From the NCBI GenBank assembly GCA_018401465.1, contig JAGYKE010000004.1, positions 372,001 through 436,000 on the forward strand: a stretch of DNA of 64,000 bases, read 5' to 3'. The stretch comes from Aestuariivita sp. (GTDB taxonomy: Bacteria > Pseudomonadota > Alphaproteobacteria > Rhodobacterales > Rhodobacteraceae). Shown one piece after another: positions 24,636-32,684 of the stretch (positions are counted from its first letter, which is position 1; each line of letters starts with the position of its first letter). A program made the position numbers and the translations under genes. Under the pieces are notes generated by a model. The model was not told the DNA's origin. It worked only from the letters and a program-made list of their open reading frames with translations, and made no database searches.

Positions 24636-25187
24636 GTGAACGGCACACAGGACAACGCACGCCCCGACTGGGTATCGCAGGTGGAACGCGTGCGCGACCA
24701 TCAGGACAGGGAGGCTTTCGCCGAATTGTTCCGGCACTTCGCCCCCCGGGTGAAGGGCTTTCTGATGAAGTCGGGTGCCGATGCGACGCTGGCCGAGGAA
24801 TGCGCGCAGGACGTCATGGCCACCTTGTGGAACAAGGCGCATCTGTTCGATCCCGCGCGGGCGTCAGTGGCGACATGGATCTTTACCATCGCCCGGAACC
24901 GCAAGATCGACCTGTTGCGCAAGCAACGTCGCCCCGAACCCGAGGACCTGTCCTGGGGTCCCGAGGCGGAACCGGCGCAGGACGACGCGCTGGCCCTGCA
25001 ACAAGAAAGCGAACACTTGCGCCGCGCGCTCTCTGAGCTGCCGGACGCACAGAGGGAACTGATTGAACGCGCCTATTTCGGCGACCTCAGCCACAGCGAA
25101 ATCGCGGCTGAAACTGGTTTGCCCCTTGGCACGATCAAATCGCGGATCAGATTGGCGTTGGACAGACTGCGCCATGCAATGAGGTAG
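24636..25187 (+). CDS. rpoE: ECF sigma factor RpoE (ECF11, singlet-oxygen response)
   Basis: 183-residue ECF sigma factor. Region 2 contains 'FAELFRHFAPRVKGFLMKSG' and 'EECAQDVMATLWNKAHLFDP'; region 4 has 'LPDAQRELIERAYFGDLSHS' and helix-turn-helix 'IAAETGLPLGTIKSRIRL'. The GTG at 24636 (NGTQDNARPDW) gives the length of Rhodobacter RpoE (about 185 residues) and leaves a ~90-base leader after the candidate promoter; the longer upstream frame starts before or at that promoter. It is followed 4 bases later by chrR, its zinc anti-sigma factor, and directs the response to singlet oxygen and organic peroxides. Confidence 0.88.
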   Translation: MNGTQDNARPDWVSQVERVRDHQDREAFAELFRHFAPRVKGFLMKSGADATLAEECAQDVMATLWNKAHLFDPARASVATWIFTIARNRKIDLLRKQRRPEPEDLSWGPEAEPAQDDALALQQESEHLRRALSELPDAQRELIERAYFGDLSHSEIAAETGLPLGTIKSRIRLALDRLRHAMR

Positions 25188-25191
25188 AGTG

Positions 25192-25836
25192 ATGATCAGA
25201 CATCACCTGACGGACGACATCCTGTTGGCCTATTCGGCAGCGACCCTGCCCGAGGCCTTCAATCTCATGGTCGCGGCGCATGTGTCGCTGTGCGACGATT
25301 GCCGCGCGCGGCTGGAAGCCTTCGACGCCGTGGGCGGCGCGGTGCTGGACGACATCTGCGACAGCGTCGGGATGTCGGACGGCGCGCTGGCGGCGACCAT
25401 GGCGCTGATCGCGGGCGGGCCGCCGGTGGGCGTGCCGCGCGCTGCGCGCCGGGCGGGTGTTCTGCCCGCGCCGCTGCAGGATTACGTGGGTGGCGATCTT
25501 GATGCGATCCAGTGGCGTCCGGTGGGCATGGGCGTGAAGCAGGCGATCCTGCCCACGTCGAAGGACGCCGCCGCGCGCCTTTTGCTGATTCCCGCAGGCG
25601 CGGCGATGCCCGATCACGGGCATGGCGGGCTGGAAATGACGATGGCGCTGCAAGGCGCCTTCATCGACGCGGGCGAACGCTTTGGCCGCGGCGACGTGGA
25701 GGTGGCGACCGCCGATCTGGCGCATACGCCCATCGCAGATATCGGCGAGGATTGCATCTGCCTTGCCGTCACCGACGCACCGCTGAAGTTCAAGTCGCTC
25801 CTGCCGCGCATCGCGCAGCCCTTCCTGCGCATCTGA
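25192..25836 (+). CDS. chrR: Zinc-dependent anti-sigma factor ChrR
   Basis: 214-residue anti-sigma factor. The N-terminal anti-sigma domain keeps the Zn ligands: His5, His30, Cys34 and Cys37 ('AAHVSLCDDC') correspond to H6/H31/C35/C38 of Rhodobacter ChrR. The C-terminal cupin (about 100-190) has 'MPDHGHGGLEMTMALQG', which matches the metal-binding cupin needed for the singlet-oxygen signal. The ATG at 25192 (MIRHHLTDD) is used rather than a GTG one codon earlier. It holds RpoE inactive until oxidative stress. Confidence 0.9.
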   Translation: MIRHHLTDDILLAYSAATLPEAFNLMVAAHVSLCDDCRARLEAFDAVGGAVLDDICDSVGMSDGALAATMALIAGGPPVGVPRAARRAGVLPAPLQDYVGGDLDAIQWRPVGMGVKQAILPTSKDAAARLLLIPAGAAMPDHGHGGLEMTMALQGAFIDAGERFGRGDVEVATADLAHTPIADIGEDCICLAVTDAPLKFKSLLPRIAQPFLRI

Positions 25837-25951
25837 GACCATCGCGGGCATTTTCGCCTTTTCGCGAAAGGACCTGTTGCGGAGCGCCTTGTGGCGGGGC
25901 GCCAGCGCGCGCCGCATACTGGCTTCAGGACCGCTTGAGGAAGGCCGTACC

Positions 25952-26776
25952 ATGCCCCCCGTCTATTACGCCCCGCAGGGCGGCCACCCCGGACAGGACC
26001 AGCTTCTGACCGACCGGGCGATGTTCACCACCGCCTATGCCGTGATCCCCAAGGGCACGATGCGCGACATCGTCACCAGCCGCCTGCCCTTCTGGGACGA
26101 CACGCGGCTTTGGGTTCTGGCGCGGCCGATGACGGGATTCGCCGAGACTTTCTCTCATTACATCATGGAGGTCGGCCCCGGCGGCGGGTCGGACCGGCCC
26201 GAGGACGATCCGAACGCGCAGGGCGTGATCTTCGTCGTCGAAGGCACGGCGCGGCTGGTGCTGGAGGGCGCGGCGCATGATCTGGGCCCGGGCGGATACG
26301 CCTATATCCCGCCGGGCGCGGCATGGGCGTTGCGCAACCCCGGCGACGCGCCGCTGCGGTTTCACTGGATCCGCAAGGCGTATCAGGCGGTCGCCGGGCT
26401 GGACCGGCCCGACCCGATCATCACCCGCGATCAGGACGTCGCGCCCATCGCCATGCCGGGGACCGAGGGCCGCTGGGCCACGACGCGCTTCGCCGATCCC
26501 GACGACCTGCGCCACGACATGCATGTCAACATGGTCACGCTTCTGCCCGGCGGCGTCATCCCCTTCGCCGAGACCCATGTGATGGAGCACGGGCTTTACG
26601 TGCTTCAGGGCAAGGCGGTCTACCGCCTGAACCAGGACTGGGTCGAGGTCGAGGCAGGCGATTACATGTGGCTGCGCGCCTTCTGCCCGCAGGCCTGCTA
26701 TGCCGGTGGGCCGGGGCCGTTCCGCTATCTGCTTTACAAGGACGTCAACCGGCACATGCCCCTGTCACCGCGCTGA
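25952..26776 (+). CDS. (S)-ureidoglycine aminohydrolase (AllE/UGHY family)
   Basis: 274-residue bicupin that converts (S)-ureidoglycine to (S)-ureidoglycolate and ammonia in purine catabolism. Two cupin modules are visible, 'GVIFVVEGTARLVLEG' and the metal-site module 'FAETHVMEHGLYVLQGKAVY' (Glu/His/His ligands), with terminal 'FRYLLYKDVNRHMPL' characteristic of the family. The start at 25952 follows GAGGAAGG; the longer frame adds 25 non-conserved residues. It converges with bhcR, overlapping it by 12 bases, and feeds AllA at 32202-32684. Confidence 0.86.
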   Translation: MPPVYYAPQGGHPGQDQLLTDRAMFTTAYAVIPKGTMRDIVTSRLPFWDDTRLWVLARPMTGFAETFSHYIMEVGPGGGSDRPEDDPNAQGVIFVVEGTARLVLEGAAHDLGPGGYAYIPPGAAWALRNPGDAPLRFHWIRKAYQAVAGLDRPDPIITRDQDVAPIAMPGTEGRWATTRFADPDDLRHDMHVNMVTLLPGGVIPFAETHVMEHGLYVLQGKAVYRLNQDWVEVEAGDYMWLRAFCPQACYAGGPGPFRYLLYKDVNRHMPLSPR

Positions 26777-27601
26777 CGCGCCCAGCGCGACCGACAGGGC
26801 GCGGGCGGCGTCCATGACCGATGTGCTCAGCCGGTCGATCTGGTCGTGGGCGACGCGGCTGACCGGCCCGGAGACCGAGATGCCCGCGACGGCCTCGCCC
26901 GTATGGTCGAAGACGGCGGCGGCGATGCAGCGCATGCCGAGCGTCTTTTCCTCGGCGTCGAGCGCGTAGCCCTTCGCGCGTGTCGCGGCGACCTCGGCGC
27001 GCACGGCGTCGGGCGTGGCGCTGGTGAATTCGGTGAAGCGTTCAAGCGGCGCATCGCTCAGGACATCGGCAAGCTGGGCTTCGGTCATTTCCGCCAGAAG
27101 CGCCTTGCCGATCCCTGACGCATGGAGCGGCGACAACGTGCCCGGCGGAAAGAAGGCACGGATGCTTTCATGAGTTTCCACCTGACTCAGGAACAGGACC
27201 TGCCCACCGCGCCGCACGCCCAGATTGGCGGTTTCCCCGGTGACGCGCATGAGCGTGCGCATGATCGGGCGCGCGCGTTCGACCAGCGAGGTGCGGCGCA
27301 GATAGCGCGCCCCGATGATGAAGGCCCGCGCGCCGATCTGCCAGGTCTGATCGGCAGGGTCGAATTCTACCAGCCCGCGCGCCTGCAGGGTCATCAGGAT
27401 GCGATAGACCGTGGCGGGCGACTGGTCGAGATCGGCTGCGAGAGAGGACAGCGATGCGCCTTGCGTGGTCGACAGATGCTCTAGCACCTCCATCGCGCGG
27501 TCGAGTGCCTTAATCGTGGTCTGGTCGGCCTTTTCGGTCCAGTCGCGCGGACGGCCCCGGCCGCGACGGCCGCCCGTGCCGGTGTCGAAAACCTGGGTCA
27601 T
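26765..27601 (-). CDS. bhcR: IclR-family regulator BhcR of the beta-hydroxyaspartate cycle
   Basis: 278-residue IclR-type regulator. A basic leader (GGRRGRGRPRDW) precedes the winged helix 'LSSLAADLDQSPATVYRILM' (about 50-75); the effector domain includes 'GKALLAEMTEAQLADVL', 'LDAEEKTLGMRCIAAAVFD' and 'GISVSGPVSRV'. It is divergent from bhcABCD, the same arrangement as in Paracoccus denitrificans, where BhcR senses glyoxylate and controls the cycle. Two AT-rich palindromes in the spacer are likely operators. Here it also neighbours purine genes whose product is glyoxylate. Confidence 0.9.
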   Translation of the reverse strand: MTQVFDTGTGGRRGRGRPRDWTEKADQTTIKALDRAMEVLEHLSTTQGASLSSLAADLDQSPATVYRILMTLQARGLVEFDPADQTWQIGARAFIIGARYLRRTSLVERARPIMRTLMRVTGETANLGVRRGGQVLFLSQVETHESIRAFFPPGTLSPLHASGIGKALLAEMTEAQLADVLSDAPLERFTEFTSATPDAVRAEVAATRAKGYALDAEEKTLGMRCIAAAVFDHTGEAVAGISVSGPVSRVAHDQIDRLSTSVMDAARALSVALGASAR

Positions 27602-27627
27602 GGTGATGATTCTATCCCCTGAAACAT

Positions 27628-27646
27628 TTTTTCACTCTATGAAAAA
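27628..27646. promoter_or_regulatory. Palindrome 1, candidate BhcR operator
   Basis: TTTTTCA (27628-27634), five-base spacer CTCTA, TGAAAAA (27640-27646): a perfect inverted repeat close to the bhcR start (27601). It shares the TTTTTCA/TGAAAAA half-site with palindrome 2 at 27688-27712. Binding by BhcR is inferred. Confidence 0.5.
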
Positions 27647-27687
27647 TTCCAAGCCTCTGACAAGGAAGGATTTATCGGAGAATTCTG

Positions 27688-27712
27688 TTTTTTGAAAAAT
27701 GTTTTCAAAAAA
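27688..27712. promoter_or_regulatory. Palindrome 2, candidate BhcR operator
   Basis: Arms TTTTTTGAAAA (27688-27698) and TTTTCAAAAAA (27702-27712) around ATG form a perfect 25-base palindrome, 58 bases before the bhcA start. In a genome this GC-rich an AT-only palindrome is conspicuous. It is the likely main operator for bhcABCD. Confidence 0.55.
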
Positions 27713-27770
27713 ATATCCTTCGCCGCCGACCAGCGCTATAAAGCGACCCATCCCACAGGAGGAGAGGGCC

Positions 27771-28961
27771 ATGAGTTTGCAGAACCCCGTGTTCATTCCC
27801 GGACCGACGAACATTCCCGAAGCGGTACGGCGGGCCTGCGACATGCCCACGATCGACCACCGGTCATCGCTGTTTGCCGACATCCTCAAGCCCGCGCTGG
27901 ACGGCGTGCGCCGCGTGATGAAAAGCGCGGATGCCCATGTCTTCGCATTCCCGGCTTCGGGCACCGGCGGATGGGAAGCGGCGCTGTCGAACACGCTGTC
28001 GCCCGGCGACACGGTTCTGGCTGCGCGCAACGGCATGTTCTCGCACCGCTGGATCGAGATGTGCGTGAAGCTAGGCCTGAAGGTCGAGGTGATCGAGACC
28101 TTCTGGGGCGACGGCTTGTCGGCCGAGGCCTATGGCGCGGCGCTGGAAGCCGATACAGGCCACCGCATCAAGGCGGTTCTGGCCACGCATAATGAGACCG
28201 CCACAGGCGTGGCGTCGGACATCGCGGCCATCGGTGCCGCGATCCGGGCGGCGGGGCATCCCGCGCTCTTCTTCGTGGATGGGGTGAGTTCGATCGCGTC
28301 GATCGACTTCCGCTTCGACGACTGGGGCATCGACATCGCGGTAACCGGGTCGCAGAAAGGCTTCATGCTGCCCGCGGGCCTTGCCATTCTGGCCGTCAGC
28401 GACCGCGCCATGGCGGCGGCGGACTCTGCCCGCCTGCCACGCGGCTTTTTCGACCTGCGCGACATGGGCACGTCGAATGTCAGGAACGGCTATCCCTACA
28501 CGCCGTCAGTGGGCCTTCTGAACGGGCTCAAGTTCACCACGCAGATGCTGCTTGATGAAGGGCTGGACAACGTCTTCGCGCGGCACGCGCGCATCGCGGG
28601 CGGCGTGCGCGCCGCCATCGCGGGCTGGGGCATGACGCCTTGCGCGAACCGGCCCGAATGGTATTCGCAGACCGTGACCGCGATCCGCACGCCCACGGGC
28701 TTTGACGCCACGAAGATCGTCACGCACGCCGCCGAGACTTATGGCGTCGCCTTCGGAGTGGGGCTGGGCGAGGTCGCGGGCAAGGTGTTCCGCATCGGGC
28801 ACCTGGGCATGCTGACCGACGTTCTTGCGCTGGCCGGGATCGCCACCGCGGAAATGGCGATGGCCGATCTGGGGCTGCCGGTGAAGCTCGGCTCGGGCGT
28901 CGCCGCCGCGCAGGACTTCTACCGCGCGACCCCCGCGCAGGCACAGAAGGCGGCCGCGTGA
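27771..28961 (+). CDS. bhcA: Aspartate-glyoxylate aminotransferase BhcA
   Basis: 396-residue class V PLP aminotransferase that transfers the amino group of aspartate to glyoxylate, giving glycine and oxaloacetate, the first step of the beta-hydroxyaspartate cycle. It has 'IPGPTNIPEAVRRAC', 'FPASGTGGWEAALSN', Asp170 in 'FFVDGVSSIAS' and PLP Lys196 in 'TGSQKGFMLPAG'. The start at 27771 follows a strong AGGAGGAGAG; the open frame upstream runs through the operator. Length equals that of characterised BhcA as I recall it. It overlaps bhcB by a TGATG junction. Confidence 0.92.
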   Translation: MSLQNPVFIPGPTNIPEAVRRACDMPTIDHRSSLFADILKPALDGVRRVMKSADAHVFAFPASGTGGWEAALSNTLSPGDTVLAARNGMFSHRWIEMCVKLGLKVEVIETFWGDGLSAEAYGAALEADTGHRIKAVLATHNETATGVASDIAAIGAAIRAAGHPALFFVDGVSSIASIDFRFDDWGIDIAVTGSQKGFMLPAGLAILAVSDRAMAAADSARLPRGFFDLRDMGTSNVRNGYPYTPSVGLLNGLKFTTQMLLDEGLDNVFARHARIAGGVRAAIAGWGMTPCANRPEWYSQTVTAIRTPTGFDATKIVTHAAETYGVAFGVGLGEVAGKVFRIGHLGMLTDVLALAGIATAEMAMADLGLPVKLGSGVAAAQDFYRATPAQAQKAAA

Positions 28962-29932
28962 TGAAGGACATGGCCGAGATGTACATCCCCACCTACGACG
29001 ACGTGCTGGCGGCGCATGAGCGGATCGCGCCGCATATCCACCGCACGCCGGTCCTGACCTCGTCCTTCCTGAACGAGGTGACGGGCGCGGAGCTGTTCTT
29101 CAAGTGCGAGAACTTCCAGAAGGCGGGCGCGTTCAAGGTGCGGGGTGCGTCGAACGCGGTCTTCGGGCTGTCGGACGCGGATGCGGCGCGCGGTGTCGCC
29201 ACCCATTCCAGCGGCAACCACGCGCTGTCGCTGTCCTACGCGGCGGGTCGGCGGGGGATTCCGTGCCATGTCGTGATGCCGCGCACCGCGCCCGAGGCCA
29301 AGAAGGCCGCCGTGCGGGGTTACGGCGGCATCATCACGGAATGCGAACCCTCGACGTCAAGCCGCGAGGCGGTCTTCGCCGAGGTGCAGGCGCAGACGGG
29401 AGCGGAGTTCGTCCACCCCTACAACGACCCGCGCGTGATTGCGGGACAGGGCACGTGTTCGCGCGAGTTCATGGAACAGACCGGCGGCGTCGACATCATG
29501 GTCGCCCCCATCGGCGGCGGCGGCATGATTTCGGGCACCTGCCTGACCCTGTCGCATATCGCGCCTGACACCCGGATCATCGCGGCCGAACCCGAACAGG
29601 CCGACGACGCCGCGCGCAGCTTCAAGGCGGGGCACATTATCGCGGATGATGCGCCGGTGACCATCGCAGACGGGCTCAAGGTGCCGCTGAAAGAGCTGAC
29701 CTGGCATTTCGTCAGGAATCACGTCACCGACATCCTGACCGCAAGCGAGCAGGAGATCATCGACGCGATGAAACTGACCTGGGCGCGCATGAAGATCGTG
29801 ATGGAACCATCCTGCGCCGTGCCGCTGGCAGTGATCCTGAAGAACCCCGAGGTCTTTGCCGGCAAGCGTGTGGGCGTGATCATCACCGGCGGCAATGTCG
29901 ATCTCGACACACTGCCCTGGTTCAAGGGCTGA
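28961..29932 (+). CDS. bhcB: Beta-hydroxyaspartate dehydratase BhcB
   Basis: 323-residue fold-type II PLP enzyme of the threonine dehydratase/serine racemase family that converts erythro-beta-hydroxyaspartate to iminosuccinate. PLP Lys59 lies in 'FQKAGAFKVRGA', with 'HSSGNHALSLSYAA', the phosphate-binding 'PIGGGGMISG' and terminal 'GVIITGGNVDLDTLPW'. The ATG at 28961 overlaps the bhcA stop; an in-frame Met nine bases later is also possible. It is followed by a 55-base spacer with a hairpin before bhcC. Confidence 0.92.
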   Translation: MKDMAEMYIPTYDDVLAAHERIAPHIHRTPVLTSSFLNEVTGAELFFKCENFQKAGAFKVRGASNAVFGLSDADAARGVATHSSGNHALSLSYAAGRRGIPCHVVMPRTAPEAKKAAVRGYGGIITECEPSTSSREAVFAEVQAQTGAEFVHPYNDPRVIAGQGTCSREFMEQTGGVDIMVAPIGGGGMISGTCLTLSHIAPDTRIIAAEPEQADDAARSFKAGHIIADDAPVTIADGLKVPLKELTWHFVRNHVTDILTASEQEIIDAMKLTWARMKIVMEPSCAVPLAVILKNPEVFAGKRVGVIITGGNVDLDTLPWFKG

Positions 29933-29947
29933 GCGACAGATCAGGAC

Positions 29948-29962
29948 GGGTGCAGAGCACCC
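29948..29962 (+). promoter_or_regulatory. Short hairpin between bhcB and bhcC
   Basis: GGGTGC-AGA-GCACCC, a perfect six-base-pair stem with a three-base loop, 26 bases before the bhcC ATG. It may adjust mRNA stability between cistrons; no U-tract follows, so it is not a terminator. Confidence 0.35.
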
Positions 29963-29987
29963 ATCCCCCAAAACGGGAGCGAGACCG

Positions 29988-31151
29988 ATGAAAGACATGA
30001 TGCAATTCGACGATTATGAAGTGGGCTATGACATTCCGGCCAAGCCCGGGATGGCCGAGGCCGATATCCAGACGCCCTGCCTCGTGCTCGACCTCGACGC
30101 GCTCGAGCGCAACATCAAGAAGATGGGCGATTACGCAAAGGCCCACGGGATGCGCCACCGGGTGCATGGCAAGATGCACAAGTCGGTCGATGTGGCCAAG
30201 CTGCAGGAAACGCTTGGCGGGTCGGTCGGTGTCTGCTGCCAGAAGGTGAGCGAGGCCGAGGTCTTTGCCCGTGGCGGGATCAAGGATGTGCTGGTGTCGA
30301 ACCAGGTGCGCGACCCGGCCAAGATCGACCGTCTGGCGCGGATGCCGAAGCTCGGCGCGCGCACGATCTGCTGCGTCGATGACGTGGCCAACGTGGCCGA
30401 CCTGTCGGCGGCGGCGGTCAAGCATGGCACCCAGATCGAATGCCTGGTCGAGATCGACTGCGGCGCGGGGCGCTGCGGTGTCACGACGACGCCTGCGGTC
30501 GTGGAGATCGCGAAAGCCATTGACGCCGCGCCGGGGCTGAAATTCGCGGGGCTGCAGGCCTATCAGGGCGCGATGCAGCACATGGACAGCTATGAGGACC
30601 GCAAGTCCAAGATCGCCATCGCGGTGGCGACGGTGAAGGACGCGGTCGATGCGCTGAAGGCCGAAGGGATCGACTGCGACATCGTCGGCGGCGGCGGCAC
30701 GGGGTCGTATTACTTCGAGTCGACCAGTGGCGTGTATAACGAGCTGCAGTGCGGGTCCTATGCCTTCATGGATGCGGATTACGGCCGCATCCTCGACAAG
30801 GACGGAAAGCGCATCGATCAGGGCGAGTGGGAAAACGCGCTCTTCATCCTGACCAGTGTGATGAGCCACGCCAAGGCCGACAAGGCCATCGTGGATGCGG
30901 GGCTGAAGGCGCAGTCGGTGGACAGCGGCCTGCCGGTGATCTTCGGGCGCGACGACGTGCAATACGTCAAGTGTTCGGATGAACATGGCGTGGTGATGGA
31001 CCCCCACGGCGTGCTGAAGGTGAACGATAAGCTGAAGCTGGTGCCCGGCCACTGCGACCCGACCTGCAATGTGCATGACTGGTATGTGGGCGTGCGCGAC
31101 GGCGTGGTCGAAGTGGTCTGGCCGGTGAGCGCGCGCGGCAGGGCGTATTGA
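29988..31151 (+). CDS. bhcC: Beta-hydroxyaspartate aldolase BhcC
   Basis: 387-residue enzyme of the D-threonine-aldolase (alanine-racemase N-domain) family that condenses glycine with glyoxylate to erythro-beta-hydroxyaspartate. It has PLP Lys62 in 'HRVHGKMHKSVDV', 'DIVGGGGTGSYYFEST', and the metal-ligand motif 'PGHCDPTCNVHDWYVG' near the C-terminus. The start at 29988 (MKDMMQFDDY) is chosen over the longer frame because GGGAG lies before it and the family begins there. It is the third gene of bhcABCD. Confidence 0.92.
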   Translation: MKDMMQFDDYEVGYDIPAKPGMAEADIQTPCLVLDLDALERNIKKMGDYAKAHGMRHRVHGKMHKSVDVAKLQETLGGSVGVCCQKVSEAEVFARGGIKDVLVSNQVRDPAKIDRLARMPKLGARTICCVDDVANVADLSAAAVKHGTQIECLVEIDCGAGRCGVTTTPAVVEIAKAIDAAPGLKFAGLQAYQGAMQHMDSYEDRKSKIAIAVATVKDAVDALKAEGIDCDIVGGGGTGSYYFESTSGVYNELQCGSYAFMDADYGRILDKDGKRIDQGEWENALFILTSVMSHAKADKAIVDAGLKAQSVDSGLPVIFGRDDVQYVKCSDEHGVVMDPHGVLKVNDKLKLVPGHCDPTCNVHDWYVGVRDGVVEVVWPVSARGRAY

Positions 31152-31157
31152 GTTTCG

Positions 31158-31235
31158 GATCGGCTGGCACCGATCCGACCGATGTGGGGGGTTTCACCCC
31201 CCACACCCCCCCAGCGTATTTGAGACGAGAAGAAG
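31158..31235 (+). repeat. Interspersed element, copy 3, with two hairpins before bhcD
   Basis: GGATCGG-CTGGCA-CCGATCC (31158-31177) and GTGGGGG-GTTTCA-CCCCCAC (31185-31204) are followed by CCAGCGTATTTGAGACGAG and AAGAAG (to 31235). The tail ends five bases before the bhcD ATG, so GAGAAGAAG would serve as its ribosome-binding site. Confidence 0.65.
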
Positions 31236-31239
31236 ACCA

Positions 31240-32205
31240 ATGTGGATTGTCCCTGAGCGCGAGATCGCAGGATTGATGACGCGCGAGGCCGCGTTCGGTG
31301 CGGTCGAGAAGGTCTTCGCCGCGATGGCGGCCGGCGATGCCTATAACTTCCCCGTGGTGCGCGAGGCGATCGGCCATGCGGATGCGCTTTACGGCTTCAA
31401 GGGCGGGTTCGACCGGGCGGGGCAGGTGCTGGGGCTGAAGGCGGGGGGCTATTGGCCGAACAACCTTGCGACCCACAAGATCATCAACCACCAGTCGACC
31501 GTGTTCCTTTTCGATCCCGATACCGGGCGGCCTGCGGCGATGGTGGGCGGGAACCTGTTGACCGCCCTGCGCACGGCGGCGGCGTCGTCGGTATCGATCA
31601 GGCATCTGGCACGCAAGGACGCGAAGGTCATCGGCATGGTCGGAGCGGGCCATCAGGCCACCTTCCAGCTGCGCGCGGCGCTGGAGCAGCGCGCCTTCGA
31701 GAAGGTCATCGGCTGGAACCTGCACCCCGAGATGCTGCCCAATATCGAAAAGGTCGCGGCCGAGGCCGGGTTGCCGTTCGAGGCGGTGTCACTGGATGGC
31801 CTGCGCGCGGCGGATGTGATCATCACGATCACGTCGTCTTTCGCGCCGTCGCTGATGGCGGACCATGTCAGCCCCGGCACACATCTGGCCTGCATGGGCA
31901 CCGACACCAAGGGCAAGCAGGAGGTCGAGGCGGCGCTGCTTGCCCGCGCCACCGTCTTTGCGGACGAGATCGCGCAGTCGGTCGGCATCGGCGAGGCGCA
32001 GCATGCCGTGGCGCAGGGGCTGATCGCGGAGGCCGACATCGTGGAACTGGGCGCGGCGATCAACGGCACCCATCCGGGGCGGGTCTCGGACGATCAGATC
32101 ACGCTTTTCGACGGCACCGGCGTGGGGCTGCAGGATCTGGCGGTGGCGTCAGCCGTGGTGCAGCTCGCCATCGACAAGGGCATCGCGATCGAGGTGGACG
32201 TCTAA
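31240..32205 (+). CDS. bhcD: Iminosuccinate reductase BhcD
   Basis: 321-residue ornithine-cyclodeaminase/mu-crystallin-family reductase that converts iminosuccinate to aspartate with NADH, closing the cycle. Key stretches are 'GLKAGGYWPNNLATHKIINH' (substrate Lys/His), 'GNLLTALRTAAASSVSIRHL' and Rossmann 'VIGMVGAGHQATFQLRAAL', with 'ACMGTDTKGKQEVEA' after. It is separated from bhcC by 88 bases with hairpins and a repeat element that supplies the Shine-Dalgarno region. It converges with allA, overlapping by 4 bases. Confidence 0.9.
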   Translation: MWIVPEREIAGLMTREAAFGAVEKVFAAMAAGDAYNFPVVREAIGHADALYGFKGGFDRAGQVLGLKAGGYWPNNLATHKIINHQSTVFLFDPDTGRPAAMVGGNLLTALRTAAASSVSIRHLARKDAKVIGMVGAGHQATFQLRAALEQRAFEKVIGWNLHPEMLPNIEKVAAEAGLPFEAVSLDGLRAADVIITITSSFAPSLMADHVSPGTHLACMGTDTKGKQEVEAALLARATVFADEIAQSVGIGEAQHAVAQGLIAEADIVELGAAINGTHPGRVSDDQITLFDGTGVGLQDLAVASAVVQLAIDKGIAIEVDV

Positions 32206-32684
32206 CCAACGGTAAAGGGCGCGTCGAACCAGTGTTCCTCAAGGTTCGCGCCCGGCCCGATCCGGTCGACCACGGCGAACAGGCCCGGCGCGGCCAGCGG
32301 TGTCAACACGCCGTGCCATGTGCCGCGATGAAAGTTGATCCCCTGCCCCGGCGCGGTGCGGAAGGCGCGGGGGCGCCCGGGTGCGCCGCCGTCGTCGGGG
32401 GCGACGATGACCAGAAACGGGTCCAGTGACATCGGAATGAAGGCCTGGCTTCCTTCTGGGTGGCGTTCGACCATGTCGAGAAGGTAGGGCAGCGCGCGGG
32501 GTTCGGCGCGGAAGAGGCTGATGCCCGCCCGGCCATCGGTGAAATCCAACTGCGCGCGGTCGTGCCAGCGGCCGCAGAAGCCCTGATTGATGATGCGGTC
32601 GGGATCGCCCTGCGTGTCGAGCACGTCGCCGAAAGGGGCGAAGGCCTCGGCCGTCAGCGGTTCGATGGGGATGGCGCGGGTCAT
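32202..32684 (-). CDS. allA: Ureidoglycolate lyase AllA
   Basis: 160-residue cupin-fold ureidoglycolate lyase, releasing glyoxylate and urea from (S)-ureidoglycolate. Family motifs are '[18 protein letters not shown]' at the start, '[20 protein letters not shown]' with '[11 protein letters not shown]', and '[15 protein letters not shown]'. It follows puuE-uraD with a 4-base overlap, forming a two-gene unit. Its product glyoxylate is the substrate of the adjacent convergent bhc operon. Confidence 0.9.
   Translation of the reverse strand: MTRAIPIEPLTAEAFAPFGDVLDTQGDPDRIINQGFCGRWHDRAQLDFTDGRAGISLFRAEPRALPYLLDMVERHPEGSQAFIPMSLDPFLVIVAPDDGGAPGRPRAFRTAPGQGINFHRGTWHGVLTPLAAPGLFAVVDRIGPGANLEEHWFDAPFTVG

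Noticed and set aside
31158-31204. Hairpins before bhcD as a true operon terminator
   Set aside because: No U-tract follows and bhcD is required for the cycle; regulatory or processing hairpins are more likely than full termination.
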